A stretch of DNA of 21,145 nt from an uncultured Muribaculaceae bacterium (GTDB lineage: Bacteria > Bacteroidota > Bacteroidia > Bacteroidales > Muribaculaceae), in assembly GCA_910584905.1 (NCBI GenBank), contig CAJUCQ010000026.1:1-21145 (forward strand). The letters are read 5' to 3'. A program made the translations under genes and the position numbers. The notes beneath the pieces were generated by a model. The model had not been told where the DNA came from and did not search any database. It worked only from the letters and a program-made list of their open reading frames with translations. Positions 1-7,692 of this stretch are shown here, one piece after another (the first letter of the stretch is position 1; each line of letters begins with the position of its first letter).

Positions 1-2
1 AT

Positions 3-164
3 CAGAAACAACACTACAGCGTTGGCCGGATAGCGGCACGCAACTCCCGCAGCGAAACCCTGCTGCTCTTTTTCGGCATCCACATGGCAAACGCCGCAAC
101 ACTTGCCGCCCGACAACTCGCCATCGAAGAAAAAGAGAAGCAGTTACAAAAACAGCGAGCGTGA
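3..164 (+). CDS. C-terminal fragment of an unidentified protein, possibly a transposase (5' end outside window)
   Basis: This frame is open from the window edge to a TGA at 162-164 and encodes 53 residues, including the stretch SRSETLLLFFGIHMANAA and a charged Lys/Glu/Gln-rich tail ending KQLQKQRA. The composition looks like real protein: a hydrophobic helix followed by a charged amphipathic tail. The general pattern of R-x-A-x-x-x-x-x-x-E-x-L-L-x-x-F-x-I-H-x-A-N is reminiscent of the extreme C-terminus of some DDE transposases, but I cannot name the family. Only the end is visible, so function is a guess. If it is a transposase, it would be a mobile element bordering the broken ATPase module to its right. 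Confidence 0.4.
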   Translation, partial: QKQHYSVGRIAARNSRSETLLLFFGIHMANAATLAARQLAIEEKEKQLQKQRA

Positions 165-413
165 AAAATCATACTGTCATCTCATCTCCGAAGCACATCG
201 GAGGCGAATCAGTGTATCCCTATTTGTCCGAAATGTCATATTTTATCGCCGAGAATTGAAAATTTGCCCTCATAATCAAAACAGCACCGCCATAGGGCGA
301 CCACGCTCCATTTTCAGCTTGATAAATCAAGCCATTAACTGAATATCCCTATCTTATACATGAAGTATGCCCAACTTCTGCCATTCAAGAAGTTGGACTC
401 GACTTTTTATGGT
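165..413. other. AT-rich intergenic stretch
   Basis: There is no convincing gene between the rightward fragment and the leftward nuclease-like pseudogene. Two stem-loops are visible: CTCCGA / TCGGAG at 186-191 and 198-203, shortly after the TGA of the upstream frame, and a stronger one at 371-396 listed separately. Short frames in this stretch have no recognisable protein character. Confidence 0.5.
371..407 (+). terminator. Stem-loop with T-run, possible terminator
   Basis: CCAACTTCT (371-379) pairs perfectly with AGAAGTTGG (388-396) across an 8-base loop. Six bases later comes TTTTT (403-407) on the + strand. It lies just past the stop of the leftward nuclease-like pseudogene (414) and about 200 bases after the rightward fragment. 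The T-run favours termination of rightward transcription. The gap between stem and T-run makes the call uncertain, and it could instead be the end of an old mobile element. Confidence 0.35.
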
Positions 414-1015
414 TTAGCGGACAGTAATAATACCATATAATCCCAACAAGCGTCCGAACGTAAGAACGTCGGGACGCCCCTGAATCAGACTGAAAAGGGC
501 CACAGTACCGAAGCCTTCGATTCCCGCTTCCTTCCTTTTGGATATTTTCTCCATGACCTTTGCACATGAATCCGAATCATATCTTTGACATCCGACACAC
601 AGCATCAGCTTTTGTGTCTTGCAATCGTAACCATCGCAAAGCGATTGGACCATGTGCATTCTGAGATAAGGGTATATCGTCTGATAAAAGGCGTCTCTGA
701 TTTCAGATTCGGAGAATTTCGATTTCAGTTCGACCATCATCAGAATTTCCGTTTCCCGCGCCTCGCCGTCCGATTCACGCCATATACACGCAGCGTCGCA
801 ATTCTTATCTCTAAGGTGATTGCCGGCATCCTGATTTACAAATTTTCCGGCGTGATAAAATGGCAATCAACAGGGAAGAAGTCAGTGCCGGGCTTACGAA
901 AAGTCAACTTTTTGAAATTTGCGCCGTCATCCGACTCTTCCGCTTCCCAAAAACCGCAAGACATCCCATGACACTTTTTGTTGAAATTGTGCTTAAACGC
1001 CTCAATTGTACCCAT
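414..1015 (-). pseudogene. PD-(D/E)XK-like nuclease partner of the AAA ATPase, disrupted by a one-base frameshift
   Basis: The start codon overlaps the ATPase stop by one base (TAATG at 1013-1017), so the two genes are translationally coupled. The first frame begins MGTIEAFKHNFNKK and runs to a TAA at 836-838. The conserved remainder continues in another frame to the stop at 414. The two frames overlap only at about 836-869, so one base is missing there (602 nt present; 603 would give 200 residues). The visible pattern is CDAACIW, then about 15 residues later MMVELKSKF, then A-x-x-Q-T-I-Y: an Asp, an E-x-K and a downstream Gln arranged as in PD-(D/E)XK nucleases. The nuclease call is inference from motif spacing. 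Cysteines are frequent (CKTQKLMLCVGC). The break may be true decay or a sequence error. Confidence 0.6.
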
Positions 1016-2297
1016 TACGACAACTCTCTGATTTTTTCCGAAAGGATTTCTTCTAATTCAAGGCTCTCCTTTATGGCACCGAAAAACGAAGTGAAGGGCA
1101 ATCCGTCATCAAGTTTCTGACGCGTCACCACGGTATGGTCGCCCTCGCGCGTCAGAAGATAAGCTCTTATTTTTTCGGAGTTGAGCGCAAGGTCGGGGTT
1201 AAGGCTGTGCGTAGCGGCGAAGGCCGTGAATTCATCTTCAGTCATGACCTCTCCGATTCGGTAGAGCATTATGTGCTCGTTTATGCGGCGGAGAAAATAA
1301 TCGCTGTGAGTGGTAATCTGTATGGACGCTTCGATATTTGACATAACCGTCAACACATCCGCCATAAGCCTTTGCTTGGAGGAGTGCAGATGCGCTTCGG
1401 GTTCTTCGACAAGGATTGAAGAGACGGATATATCTATGTTTTTCAGCATCAAATATATCGCGCCAAGTTCGCGCACCGACGCCGCGGCAGCCGACACGGG
1501 CATGGGCTGACCTTGCCTGAAAAAAGATACTTGGATTCCTCGTATCTGACTTCTCCGTCAAGCAGATTCGTCATCATCTCTACAAGACGCGAGTCCGGTT
1601 CATGGCGCGTACGCTTGGAGCGGTTCAGAAAATCAAGAAATTTCTGAAACTCGATATAAAGTCCGGTCTGAGGAATGATTTTTTCAGTAAGGAACGCACC
1701 TCGCGACGGCGGCATCTCATAAGTACTCTTCAAAGCCATCGGGTCTCCGACGATAAGTTTGCACAAATAGAGACACAGCACGCAGGCCGGCGCACTTTCT
1801 TCACCTATGATTCCTTCTCCCCGTACCCTGAATCTCACATCGTCTATACTGAGAATAAATCCTGAATCATCGCCATTGTCGACAAGCCCTGCATTATATT
1901 GCTCGTACATCATGGTGAAACTTTCGGGAAAAACATCGGGAAGGCGAACTGAAATCTTACCCGTAAGTTTGTCGTTTCCCAGCATGTATTGCAAATACGA
2001 CACGGCTTCTTCGGCCATCCATTCTTCAAGCTCGGACGTCTTAATGGTTGCAACAGCGCCTCCCTCACCTTTATGCGATGACTGAAAACCCTTCAGGTCA
2101 ATCCCGATTTTCCCGACAAAGGCCGCCATACGGTCGGTGTCCAACATTATTTCGAAAAAATAATGCGACAAAACCGCAAGGTATGATTTGCCAAGCCCGG
2201 ATTCACCTGAAAAGAACATAAAATCGGAGACTTCCAGATCGGCGTCTCTCACCGGCCCGAGCTCGTCTATATGAACAGTTATCGGCTTTACGGACAT
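1015..2297 (-). pseudogene. AAA/ABC-type ATPase (OLD-like, AAA_15/AAA_21 style), disrupted by a one-base frameshift
   Basis: The N-terminal frame (2297 down to about 1520) starts MSVKPITVHIDELGPV and holds a Walker A motif GESGLGKS at residues 31-38. The C-terminal frame holds an ABC-like signature region (PVSAAAASVRELGAIYLML), a Walker B motif SSILVEEPEAHLH and an H-switch TTHSDYFLRRIN. The frames join near a run of six A on the + strand (1520-1525). Restoring one base there gives a smooth junction, YLFFRQGQPMPVSAA, and a protein of about 427 residues, a normal size for the family. Architecture and order resemble two-gene ATPase-plus-effector defence modules such as PARIS or Septu, but I cannot assign a named system. 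It is followed with a one-base overlap by the nuclease-like gene. Confidence 0.75.
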
Positions 2298-2311
2298 ATT
2301 ATATCTTGTGT

Positions 2312-2345
2312 TAAACTTATGAGTGTGATTTTGTGCTATGCAAAA
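2312..2345 (-). promoter_or_regulatory. Weak candidate promoter of the ATPase module
   Basis: Read on the minus strand, TTTTG (complement of 2341-2345) lies 21 bases ahead of TAAGTTTA (complement of 2312-2319), one mismatch from the Bacteroidetes TAnnTTTG element. The ATG follows about 15 bases later. Spacing is slightly long, so this is tentative. The 2298-2421 gap holds no gene. Confidence 0.35.
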
Positions 2346-2421
2346 TTAATTGATTTTCTCAAAACCGACGCTTGCGCGCTTATAAAAAAACATAATTCGG
2401 CGAGACACGGCGGCAGGGCAA

Positions 2422-4095
2422 TCAAAGGGTGCGGACTTCGGATTCGAATGTGTCGGGGCGCAGGGCGCGGCGACGCATCTTCGAGCGGTAGGTGTAGACG
2501 GTCGTGATGGAACAGCGCAGGAAAAGCGAGATTTTTTCGGAATCGTCGATGCCTATGCGGATGAGAGCGAATACGCGCAACTCCGTGTTGAGGAGTTCGC
2601 CGGGTTTGAGGTTCACGCTTTCGTCGGGGCGCAACAGCGAGTTGAATCTTTTGATGAAATCGGGGTATATTTCGAGGATTGCCTCGTCGAAGCTGTTGTA
2701 GAAGTCTTTCAGGGCGTGGTCAATCATCTCCGATGACTCAAGTTTCTTAACGAGCGCTGCCCGGCTGCCCTGCGTGGCAAGGACGCGCAGGCTCTGGTGG
2801 TAGTGCTGGAGGGTGGAAAGTGTCGAGGAGCAGTATTCCATGAAGCGTCCGGCGTATTCTTCCTTTACGGTGTCGGACGCGACGAGGCGTTTGTTGATGG
2901 CCTCCAGCTCGGCGTTTGCCTCGCGGAGTTTCTGCGAGAGGTCGGAGAGCTCGTCGTTCGCCGTTCGGGCGGCGATGTTTGCCTGCTTGAGGCGTTTGAA
3001 TTGCTTGAGGATGAGCCCTATCGCCATAATCAGCACCACGGCGAGAATACTTATAGCGGTGATGAGCCTCCGCTGGTGCAGCTGCAGTCGCGCCTGCTTG
3101 GCGTTGTAGGCCTCGTCGATAACGGGGAGCATGCGCGACGACTGTGCGTTGCGCATACGGGCCGAAAAGAAGTTTGCGTCGGCGAAGCTTTGTTTGAGGT
3201 AGCGGTTGGCCCGCTCGATGTCGCCTTCTTCAAAAATGACTGTGGCGAGCTCGCGGATTGCCATGTTTTCTTTTACCACGCCCCTGAGGTCGGAGATGGT
3301 GCTGCGGACGAGGTAGCGCTTGTAGTTTTCGGTGTCGCCCTGCGTCTTGTATATGTATGCGAGGATTGAAGCGAGGATTGAGTATGAGCGGGTGCCGGGC
3401 TCGTATTTTTCGAGACTGGTCTTCAGGAGGTTTATCGCATCGTCGGGGCGTCCGGCGCGAGCCATCGCCGGGGCGAGGTTGATGACGTTGTTGAGCGAGC
3501 CGGGGCGGGCCACGGCGATGAGCGAGTCGGTGTAGAGTTCGCGCTGGCGCTCGTACTCGCCTTTGTATTCGCTTTCCTGTGTGTATTCGCTCTGATATTG
3601 GTATATTCCGCAGTAGGTCGAATAGAAGTCGTCGAGTTGCGACGAGTCCATATCGGCGCTGTTGAGCGATGCCATAATCGAAAGGGCGTCGGCAAAGAGG
3701 CCTGCATGGGATGTGATGTCGGCTTTCTTGATCAGGAGCGATGTGCGGGCGTGGTCGTCGCGGGCCACAGCCGGCGAGGCGAGATTGGCGTTCACGTAAT
3801 GAAGCGCCGAATCGGAATTATAGCTCTCGAATTCGCTTATGAGGCGGTCGGTGATGCGTTTGCGGCGCTCGACATCGGTTTCGCGGGCGAGTTCGTCGCG
3901 GAGCATGTCGATGCGGCGTTCTTTTTCGGCGCGATAGTCCTCGCTGCGCTTCATTTCTACGTCGATGCTGTCGTAAAGGGCCATCATGCGCCTGTCGGAG
4001 GCGCTGTCGGAGGCCGCGGAGCCGCATGACGCAAGCGCCAAGGAGCATACGCCGAGCATGAGGACCGAAAAAAAAGGAAAGGCAAATCTTTTCAT
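2422..4095 (-). CDS. DUF6377-like membrane-spanning TPR/HTH regulator
   Basis: This is a 557-residue protein. It begins with a signal/lipobox-like segment (LALASC, Cys 24), followed by a long helical region with TPR-like repeats (about residues 40-330), a transmembrane helix (LITAISILAVVLIMAIGLIL, near 345-365), a coiled coil (about 370-415) and a C-terminal LuxR/GerE-like helix-turn-helix ending with SEKISLFLRCSITTVYTYRS. This order matches the Bacteroidetes DUF6377 family. The likely topology is a periplasmic sensor half and a cytoplasmic DNA-binding half, which would make it a one-component trans-membrane regulator. Ligand and targets are unknown. It is transcribed alone from a TATCTTTG element only about 12 bases before the ATG. 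Its neighbour is a secreted glycosidase, so a role in nutrient sensing is possible but unproven. Confidence 0.82.
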   Translation of the reverse strand: MKRFAFPFFSVLMLGVCSLALASCGSAASDSASDRRMMALYDSIDVEMKRSEDYRAEKERRIDMLRDELARETDVERRKRITDRLISEFESYNSDSALHYVNANLASPAVARDDHARTSLLIKKADITSHAGLFADALSIMASLNSADMDSSQLDDFYSTYCGIYQYQSEYTQESEYKGEYERQRELYTDSLIAVARPGSLNNVINLAPAMARAGRPDDAINLLKTSLEKYEPGTRSYSILASILAYIYKTQGDTENYKRYLVRSTISDLRGVVKENMAIRELATVIFEEGDIERANRYLKQSFADANFFSARMRNAQSSRMLPVIDEAYNAKQARLQLHQRRLITAISILAVVLIMAIGLILKQFKRLKQANIAARTANDELSDLSQKLREANAELEAINKRLVASDTVKEEYAGRFMEYCSSTLSTLQHYHQSLRVLATQGSRAALVKKLESSEMIDHALKDFYNSFDEAILEIYPDFIKRFNSLLRPDESVNLKPGELLNTELRVFALIRIGIDDSEKISLFLRCSITTVYTYRSKMRRRALRPDTFESEVRTL

Positions 4096-4106
4096 GGTTA
4101 CTTCCG

Positions 4107-4114
4107 CAAAGATA
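4107..4114 (-). promoter_or_regulatory. -7 promoter element (TATCTTTG) of the DUF6377-like gene
   Basis: The minus strand reads TATCTTTG, a perfect TAnnTTTG Bacteroidetes -7 box. No clear TTTG at the usual 19-20 base spacing is seen upstream. The element lies 12 bases from the ATG at 4095, so the predicted leader is only a few bases, or transcription starts elsewhere. Confidence 0.55.
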
Positions 4115-4173
4115 CGGAAATTTCATCAAAAAGATTTGCCTTTTGCTTAAAAAATAGAGTCGGAGGCCTTAGC

Positions 4174-4785
4174 TCACGCTTCTTTTATCTCCTGAAGGCG
4201 TGCGAGATACTTCCCTATGATATCGAATTCGAGATTTACGCGCGAGCCGGGACGGATGTCGCGGAAATTCGTGTGTTCGAACGTGTAGGGGATTATAGCC
4301 ACGCGGAAGGAGTCGTGGCGGGAATCGCACACGGTGAGGCTTACGCCGTTGACGGTGACCGAGCCTTTTTCGACGGTCATGTAGCCCTTACGGGCCATTT
4401 CGGGGGCTACGTCGTAGACGAATGTGAAATAGCGACTGCCGTCGACGTCGTCGACGGCGGTGCACACTGCCGTGGTGTCGACGTGGCCTTGCACGATGTG
4501 GCCGTCGAGGCGTCCGTTCATCATCATCGAGCGTTCAAGGTTGACGAGCGCGCCCTCGGTGAGGTCGCCGAGGTTGGAGCGGTCGAGGGTTTCCTGAATC
4601 GCCGTGACGGTGTAGGTGCTGTCGGGATGGATTTCCACAACCGTCAGACAGACGCCGTTGTGGGCAACGGACTGGTCGATTTTCAGTTCGTCGGCGAACG
4701 AACAGCGCACTCGCAGCTGAAGGTTTCCGCCCTCTTGGCGGGCCGCCACCACCGTGGCGGCCTCTTCTACGATACCTGAGAACAT
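4174..4785 (-). CDS. ribE: Riboflavin synthase, alpha chain
   Basis: RibE dismutates two 6,7-dimethyl-8-ribityllumazine molecules to riboflavin, the last step of vitamin B2 synthesis, in the cytoplasm. The 203-residue length is standard. It starts with the family hallmark MFSGIVEE and contains two tandem lumazine-binding domains, seen as the repeated motifs NGVCLTV (first half) and NGVSLTV (second half), with the linker signature GHIVQGHVD. It lies 36 bases downstream of the GH31 gene on the same strand and is probably cotranscribed with it. No other rib genes and no FMN riboswitch are visible in this window. Confidence 0.95.
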   Translation of the reverse strand: MFSGIVEEAATVVAARQEGGNLQLRVRCSFADELKIDQSVAHNGVCLTVVEIHPDSTYTVTAIQETLDRSNLGDLTEGALVNLERSMMMNGRLDGHIVQGHVDTTAVCTAVDDVDGSRYFTFVYDVAPEMARKGYMTVEKGSVTVNGVSLTVCDSRHDSFRVAIIPYTFEHTNFRDIRPGSRVNLEFDIIGKYLARLQEIKEA

Positions 4786-4821
4786 ATTTTCGTATATTCG
4801 GTTATTGGTGTTTGGATGATG

Positions 4822-7224
4822 TTAGCGGCGCTGAAGACGCGGACCGGGCACAAGGCCGAGGGAGACGACAGCCTTTTTCGCGGGATTGAGGGTGAAGGTG
4901 GCCGTGGCTGTGCCTTCGCGCTTGTTGATGGCGACTTTGCCCTTGGCGCCGTCGATGCCGGCCACGAGCGAGCCGGAGGGGATGCCGTGGATGACGAGCG
5001 TGATTTCCACTTTCGCGGGCGCGCCCTTGTAGTCGCCGGTGGTGTCGATTTCCACGGTGGTGGTGCCGTTGTCGGCGTCCATCGAGCCGTGGAAGTTGAT
5101 CAGACGATAGTTGCCCTTTTCGAGCGAGGATGCCGAGAGGCGGTCGTCGTCATAGAGCGAGAAGTCCGAGACGCTGCCGAATTCGGGATAGTAGTGCACG
5201 GTGAAGCGGTCGGAGCGGTAGTCGCCGGTGTTTTCCATCGGATATTCGGCCAAGGGAATGAATGCGCCGGCGCGGACAAAGAGCGGCAGCACGTCGAGAG
5301 GAGCGTCGTAGCTGATAGTCTCGCCGCCCTGATAGCGCTTGTTGGGGTTGGTGAAATCCATCCATGTCGAGCCTGACGGGAATGTGATGGAGCGCTTGGT
5401 GACGCCCTGTGCCATCACGGGGGCTACGAGCACATCGCGTCCCCAGAGGAATTCGTCGCTGATGGAGTCGTGGGCTTCGCCGCCGTAGAAGTTGAGCGGA
5501 CGCACGGCGGGATAGCCCTTTGTTGCGTTCTCGTAGGCGAGCGTATAGTTGTAGGGAAGCCAGCGGTAGCGGTCCTTGATTATCTTTTTCAGTATCTGCT
5601 GATGTTCGGGATATTTATAGGGTTCGGCCGTGTGGGTGGAGTGCGTGCGCAGAACGGGCGAGAAGAGGCCGAGCTGGAGCCAGCGGACGTAGAGCTCGGG
5701 GTCGTGGGGATTCTGCTGATCGACGGCGAATCCGCCTACGTCGTGCGACATGTATCCGAGGCCCGAGAGACCCGAGTTGAGCATTATTCTCACCTGAGGC
5801 TCGAGGCCGCCCCACGAGCGGCTTACGTCGGTGCTCCACGGATAGACGCTGTAGCGCTGCAGGCCGGTTGTACCGCCTCGCATGAGCGTCATGAGGCGGC
5901 GTTCGGGATATTCCTTGGCGAAGAGTTCGGAGATAATGCGGCTCCAGTCGTTGCCGTACATGTTGTGGTATTCGCGGGCGGTCAGGCCGTTGGCGTGGGT
6001 TGCGGTCTCGGGGTGTACTTCGGGTTCGCCGAGGTCGCCCCACCAGCCGCCGACGCCAAGGTCGGTGAGGTCTTTGTAGCGCTGTCCGAGCCATGCGCGC
6101 GTGTCGGGGTTGGAGACGTCGAACATGCCGCCTTCGCCTACCCATATTCTCACTTCCTGAGTGGCTTTGCCGAGGCTGTCGCGGACAAACATGCCTTTTG
6201 CGTCGAGTTCTTCGTAGTTTTTGACGGCCCGGCCGTTGCGGAGCACGTAAGGCTCGGACACGGTGATGAGGTTTACGCCCTTCCTTTTAAGGCCGGAAAG
6301 CATTTTGCGGGGATTCTTCCACACCCGTTCGTCCCATTCGAGGATGCCCATGTCCTCCTCTTTGCCGAACCAGTAGAGGTCGAGCACGATTCCGTCGACG
6401 GGGTAGCCTTCGCGCTTGAGCGTGTCAATCACGCCGACGGTCTCGGCCGGGCTTTTGTAGCCGTATTTCGATGTGATGTAGCCCAGCGACCAGAAGGGCG
6501 GCAGGGGCTGGCGTCCGGTGATGGACGTGAGGCGTTCGGTGAGGTCGGCGAGGGTGGAGACGCCGCCGATATAGTAATAGCTCACTGGGGTGCGGCTCTC
6601 GGAGAAGTACTTGACGGGGTTGCCTGCCACCATTTTTGCGGCTGCGAAGTCGTCGAAGAGGATTGCGAAGCCGTCGGACGAGAGGAAGAGGGGCATCGTG
6701 ATGTTCATCTGCGAGATGCGGGGGTCGGAGCCGGTGTAGCCGTAGTTCTGGCGGTTGTACATCACGAGGGTGTCGCCCCGGAGGTTGAGCTTGTGACCGC
6801 GCTCGCCGGCGCCGTAGAATGAGCCTTCCGACGTGGTCGAGAGGGCAATCTCGCCGCCACAGCGGCTTGAATTGTCGAGGATGATGCTTCCGGGGTTGCC
6901 GCCGTCGATGGTGAGCGCGCCGGTGCGGGTGTTGATTGTGGCCACCACGCCTGCGGTGGTCACGAGCGACGTCGAATACGCCGTCTTGCCGGTCTCGGCC
7001 ACGGGCGATTCTCCCTGAGCGGGCGTGATGACTACTTTGGGGGCGGGCACGGTCTCTCCGGCGGCGACGTTGTCAACCCTCAGGATATTGGGCGCTACGG
7101 CCGTGACGGTGACGGCGCGTCCGCCGGGGGTGCGGGCGTCTATCGCCGGAGCTGAGGGTGCCGCGAATGCGCTCCAGCCACAGGCAAGCCCCAAAAATGA
7201 TAAAACTACTTTTACGGTTTTCAT
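4822..7224 (-). CDS. Secreted glycoside hydrolase family 31 (alpha-glucosidase/alpha-xylosidase type)
   Basis: The protein is 800 residues long. The ATG at 7224 is preferred over an upstream TTG because it opens a clean Sec signal peptide (MKTVKVVLSFLGLACGWSAF, probable cleavage after AFA near residue 22), so the enzyme should act in the periplasm or outside. It has an N-terminal beta domain, then the GH31 barrel. The probable nucleophile is Asp 397 in GGWWGDLGEPE and the probable acid/base is Asp 466 in YPWSTDVSRSWGGL, followed by GYMSHDVGGF. C-terminal beta domains follow. GH31 retaining enzymes remove alpha-linked glucose or xylose from oligosaccharides; the exact substrate cannot be read from sequence. 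There is no SusC/SusD pair nearby, so this is not a classical utilization locus. It appears to lead an operon with ribE, driven by a promoter near 7270. Confidence 0.9.
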   Translation of the reverse strand: MKTVKVVLSFLGLACGWSAFAAPSAPAIDARTPGGRAVTVTAVAPNILRVDNVAAGETVPAPKVVITPAQGESPVAETGKTAYSTSLVTTAGVVATINTRTGALTIDGGNPGSIILDNSSRCGGEIALSTTSEGSFYGAGERGHKLNLRGDTLVMYNRQNYGYTGSDPRISQMNITMPLFLSSDGFAILFDDFAAAKMVAGNPVKYFSESRTPVSYYYIGGVSTLADLTERLTSITGRQPLPPFWSLGYITSKYGYKSPAETVGVIDTLKREGYPVDGIVLDLYWFGKEEDMGILEWDERVWKNPRKMLSGLKRKGVNLITVSEPYVLRNGRAVKNYEELDAKGMFVRDSLGKATQEVRIWVGEGGMFDVSNPDTRAWLGQRYKDLTDLGVGGWWGDLGEPEVHPETATHANGLTAREYHNMYGNDWSRIISELFAKEYPERRLMTLMRGGTTGLQRYSVYPWSTDVSRSWGGLEPQVRIMLNSGLSGLGYMSHDVGGFAVDQQNPHDPELYVRWLQLGLFSPVLRTHSTHTAEPYKYPEHQQILKKIIKDRYRWLPYNYTLAYENATKGYPAVRPLNFYGGEAHDSISDEFLWGRDVLVAPVMAQGVTKRSITFPSGSTWMDFTNPNKRYQGGETISYDAPLDVLPLFVRAGAFIPLAEYPMENTGDYRSDRFTVHYYPEFGSVSDFSLYDDDRLSASSLEKGNYRLINFHGSMDADNGTTTVEIDTTGDYKGAPAKVEITLVIHGIPSGSLVAGIDGAKGKVAINKREGTATATFTLNPAKKAVVSLGLVPGPRLQRR

Positions 7225-7268
7225 TATCAAATATCAGTATAAATTGTTACATATTTGTTAGAGATGTG

Positions 7269-7276
7269 CAAAGATA
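7269..7276 (-). promoter_or_regulatory. -7 promoter element (TATCTTTG) of the GH31-ribE unit
   Basis: The minus strand reads TATCTTTG followed by C, the same octamer as ahead of the DUF6377-like gene. It is 45 bases upstream of the GH31 ATG, giving a plausible AT-rich leader. The -33 element is not obvious. Confidence 0.55.
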
Positions 7277-7370
7277 CGGTTTTACAGCGAGAAAATCCGC
7301 TCTTCGGAGAGGCGAGCGAAATTTCGTTAGCAAGAATTAACATGAAAAGTGAATAAATCCGAGGATTTTT

Positions 7371-7384
7371 TTGCAAATTTGCAA
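7371..7384. promoter_or_regulatory. Perfect 14-bp palindrome upstream of the Cys-rich/KOR cluster
   Basis: TTGCAAATTTGCAA is its own reverse complement. It sits 27 bases before the ATG at 7412 and directly follows a T-run (TTTTTTTG from 7366). It could be an operator for a dimeric regulator, or part of the promoter: AAATTTG resembles the TTTG of the -7 box but lacks the leading TA. Confidence 0.35.
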
Positions 7385-7411
7385 GAAGACAAACCCACTC
7401 ATTCATCCGTC

Positions 7412-7642
7412 ATGAAAAAACTCGTTCTTACACTCGCCGTGGCCTTGGCCTTTGGAGCCGCCGCGGCCCTCTGCCCGCAACACGAGCGGGGCTGTTGCCA
7501 AGCGCAGCGATGCACCGCCCCGACACCCTGCGCGACACAATGCAAGACTGAGCCCTGCGCCAAGCAGAACTGCAAAGACTGCCCGACGCATAAATCCGAT
7601 TCCTGTTGCCGGGCCGCAAAGGAAGTTCCGGCCAAGAAATAA
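7412..7642 (+). CDS. Small exported cysteine-rich protein, function unknown
   Basis: This encodes a 76-residue protein. The start at 7412 is chosen because it opens a typical signal peptide (MKKLVLTLAVALAFGAAAA); an earlier ATG at 7349 would put 21 charged residues ahead of it. The mature part is about 55 residues and holds 11 cysteines, in a mix of CC, CxxxC, CxxC and longer spacings, plus many Lys, Gln and Pro. It has no lipobox, since the first Cys is followed by Pro. Such composition suggests metal binding or a disulphide-rich peptide; neither is shown. It is 50 bases upstream of the ferredoxin-like subunit and on the same strand, so it is probably in the leader of the oxidoreductase operon. 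I do not recognise the family. Confidence 0.65.
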   Translation: MKKLVLTLAVALAFGAAAALCPQHERGCCQAQRCTAPTPCATQCKTEPCAKQNCKDCPTHKSDSCCRAAKEVPAKK

Positions 7643-7692
7643 GCCCGGCATCCATTATTTTCCTCATCCCTCATCCCCAACGTCCGAACGCC

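Noticed and set aside
103..342. 79-codon + strand frame in the left intergenic region
   Set aside because: It overlaps the better-supported tail at 3-164 in another frame and has no protein-like features.
2797..3369. 190-codon + strand frame inside the DUF6377-like gene
   Set aside because: It is antisense to a well-supported gene and has no start context or recognisable domain.
5470..6822. 450-codon open frame on the + strand opposite the GH31 gene
   Set aside because: It is an antisense shadow created by GC-rich codon bias; its translation has no domain features and the opposite frame is a clear GH31 enzyme.
7321..7348. dif-like site (ATTTCGTTAGC, 6 bases, TAACATGAAAA) at the skew reversal
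   Set aside because: The arms are poorly symmetric and lack the usual ATAA / TTAT core around the spacer; location is suggestive but sequence support is weak.
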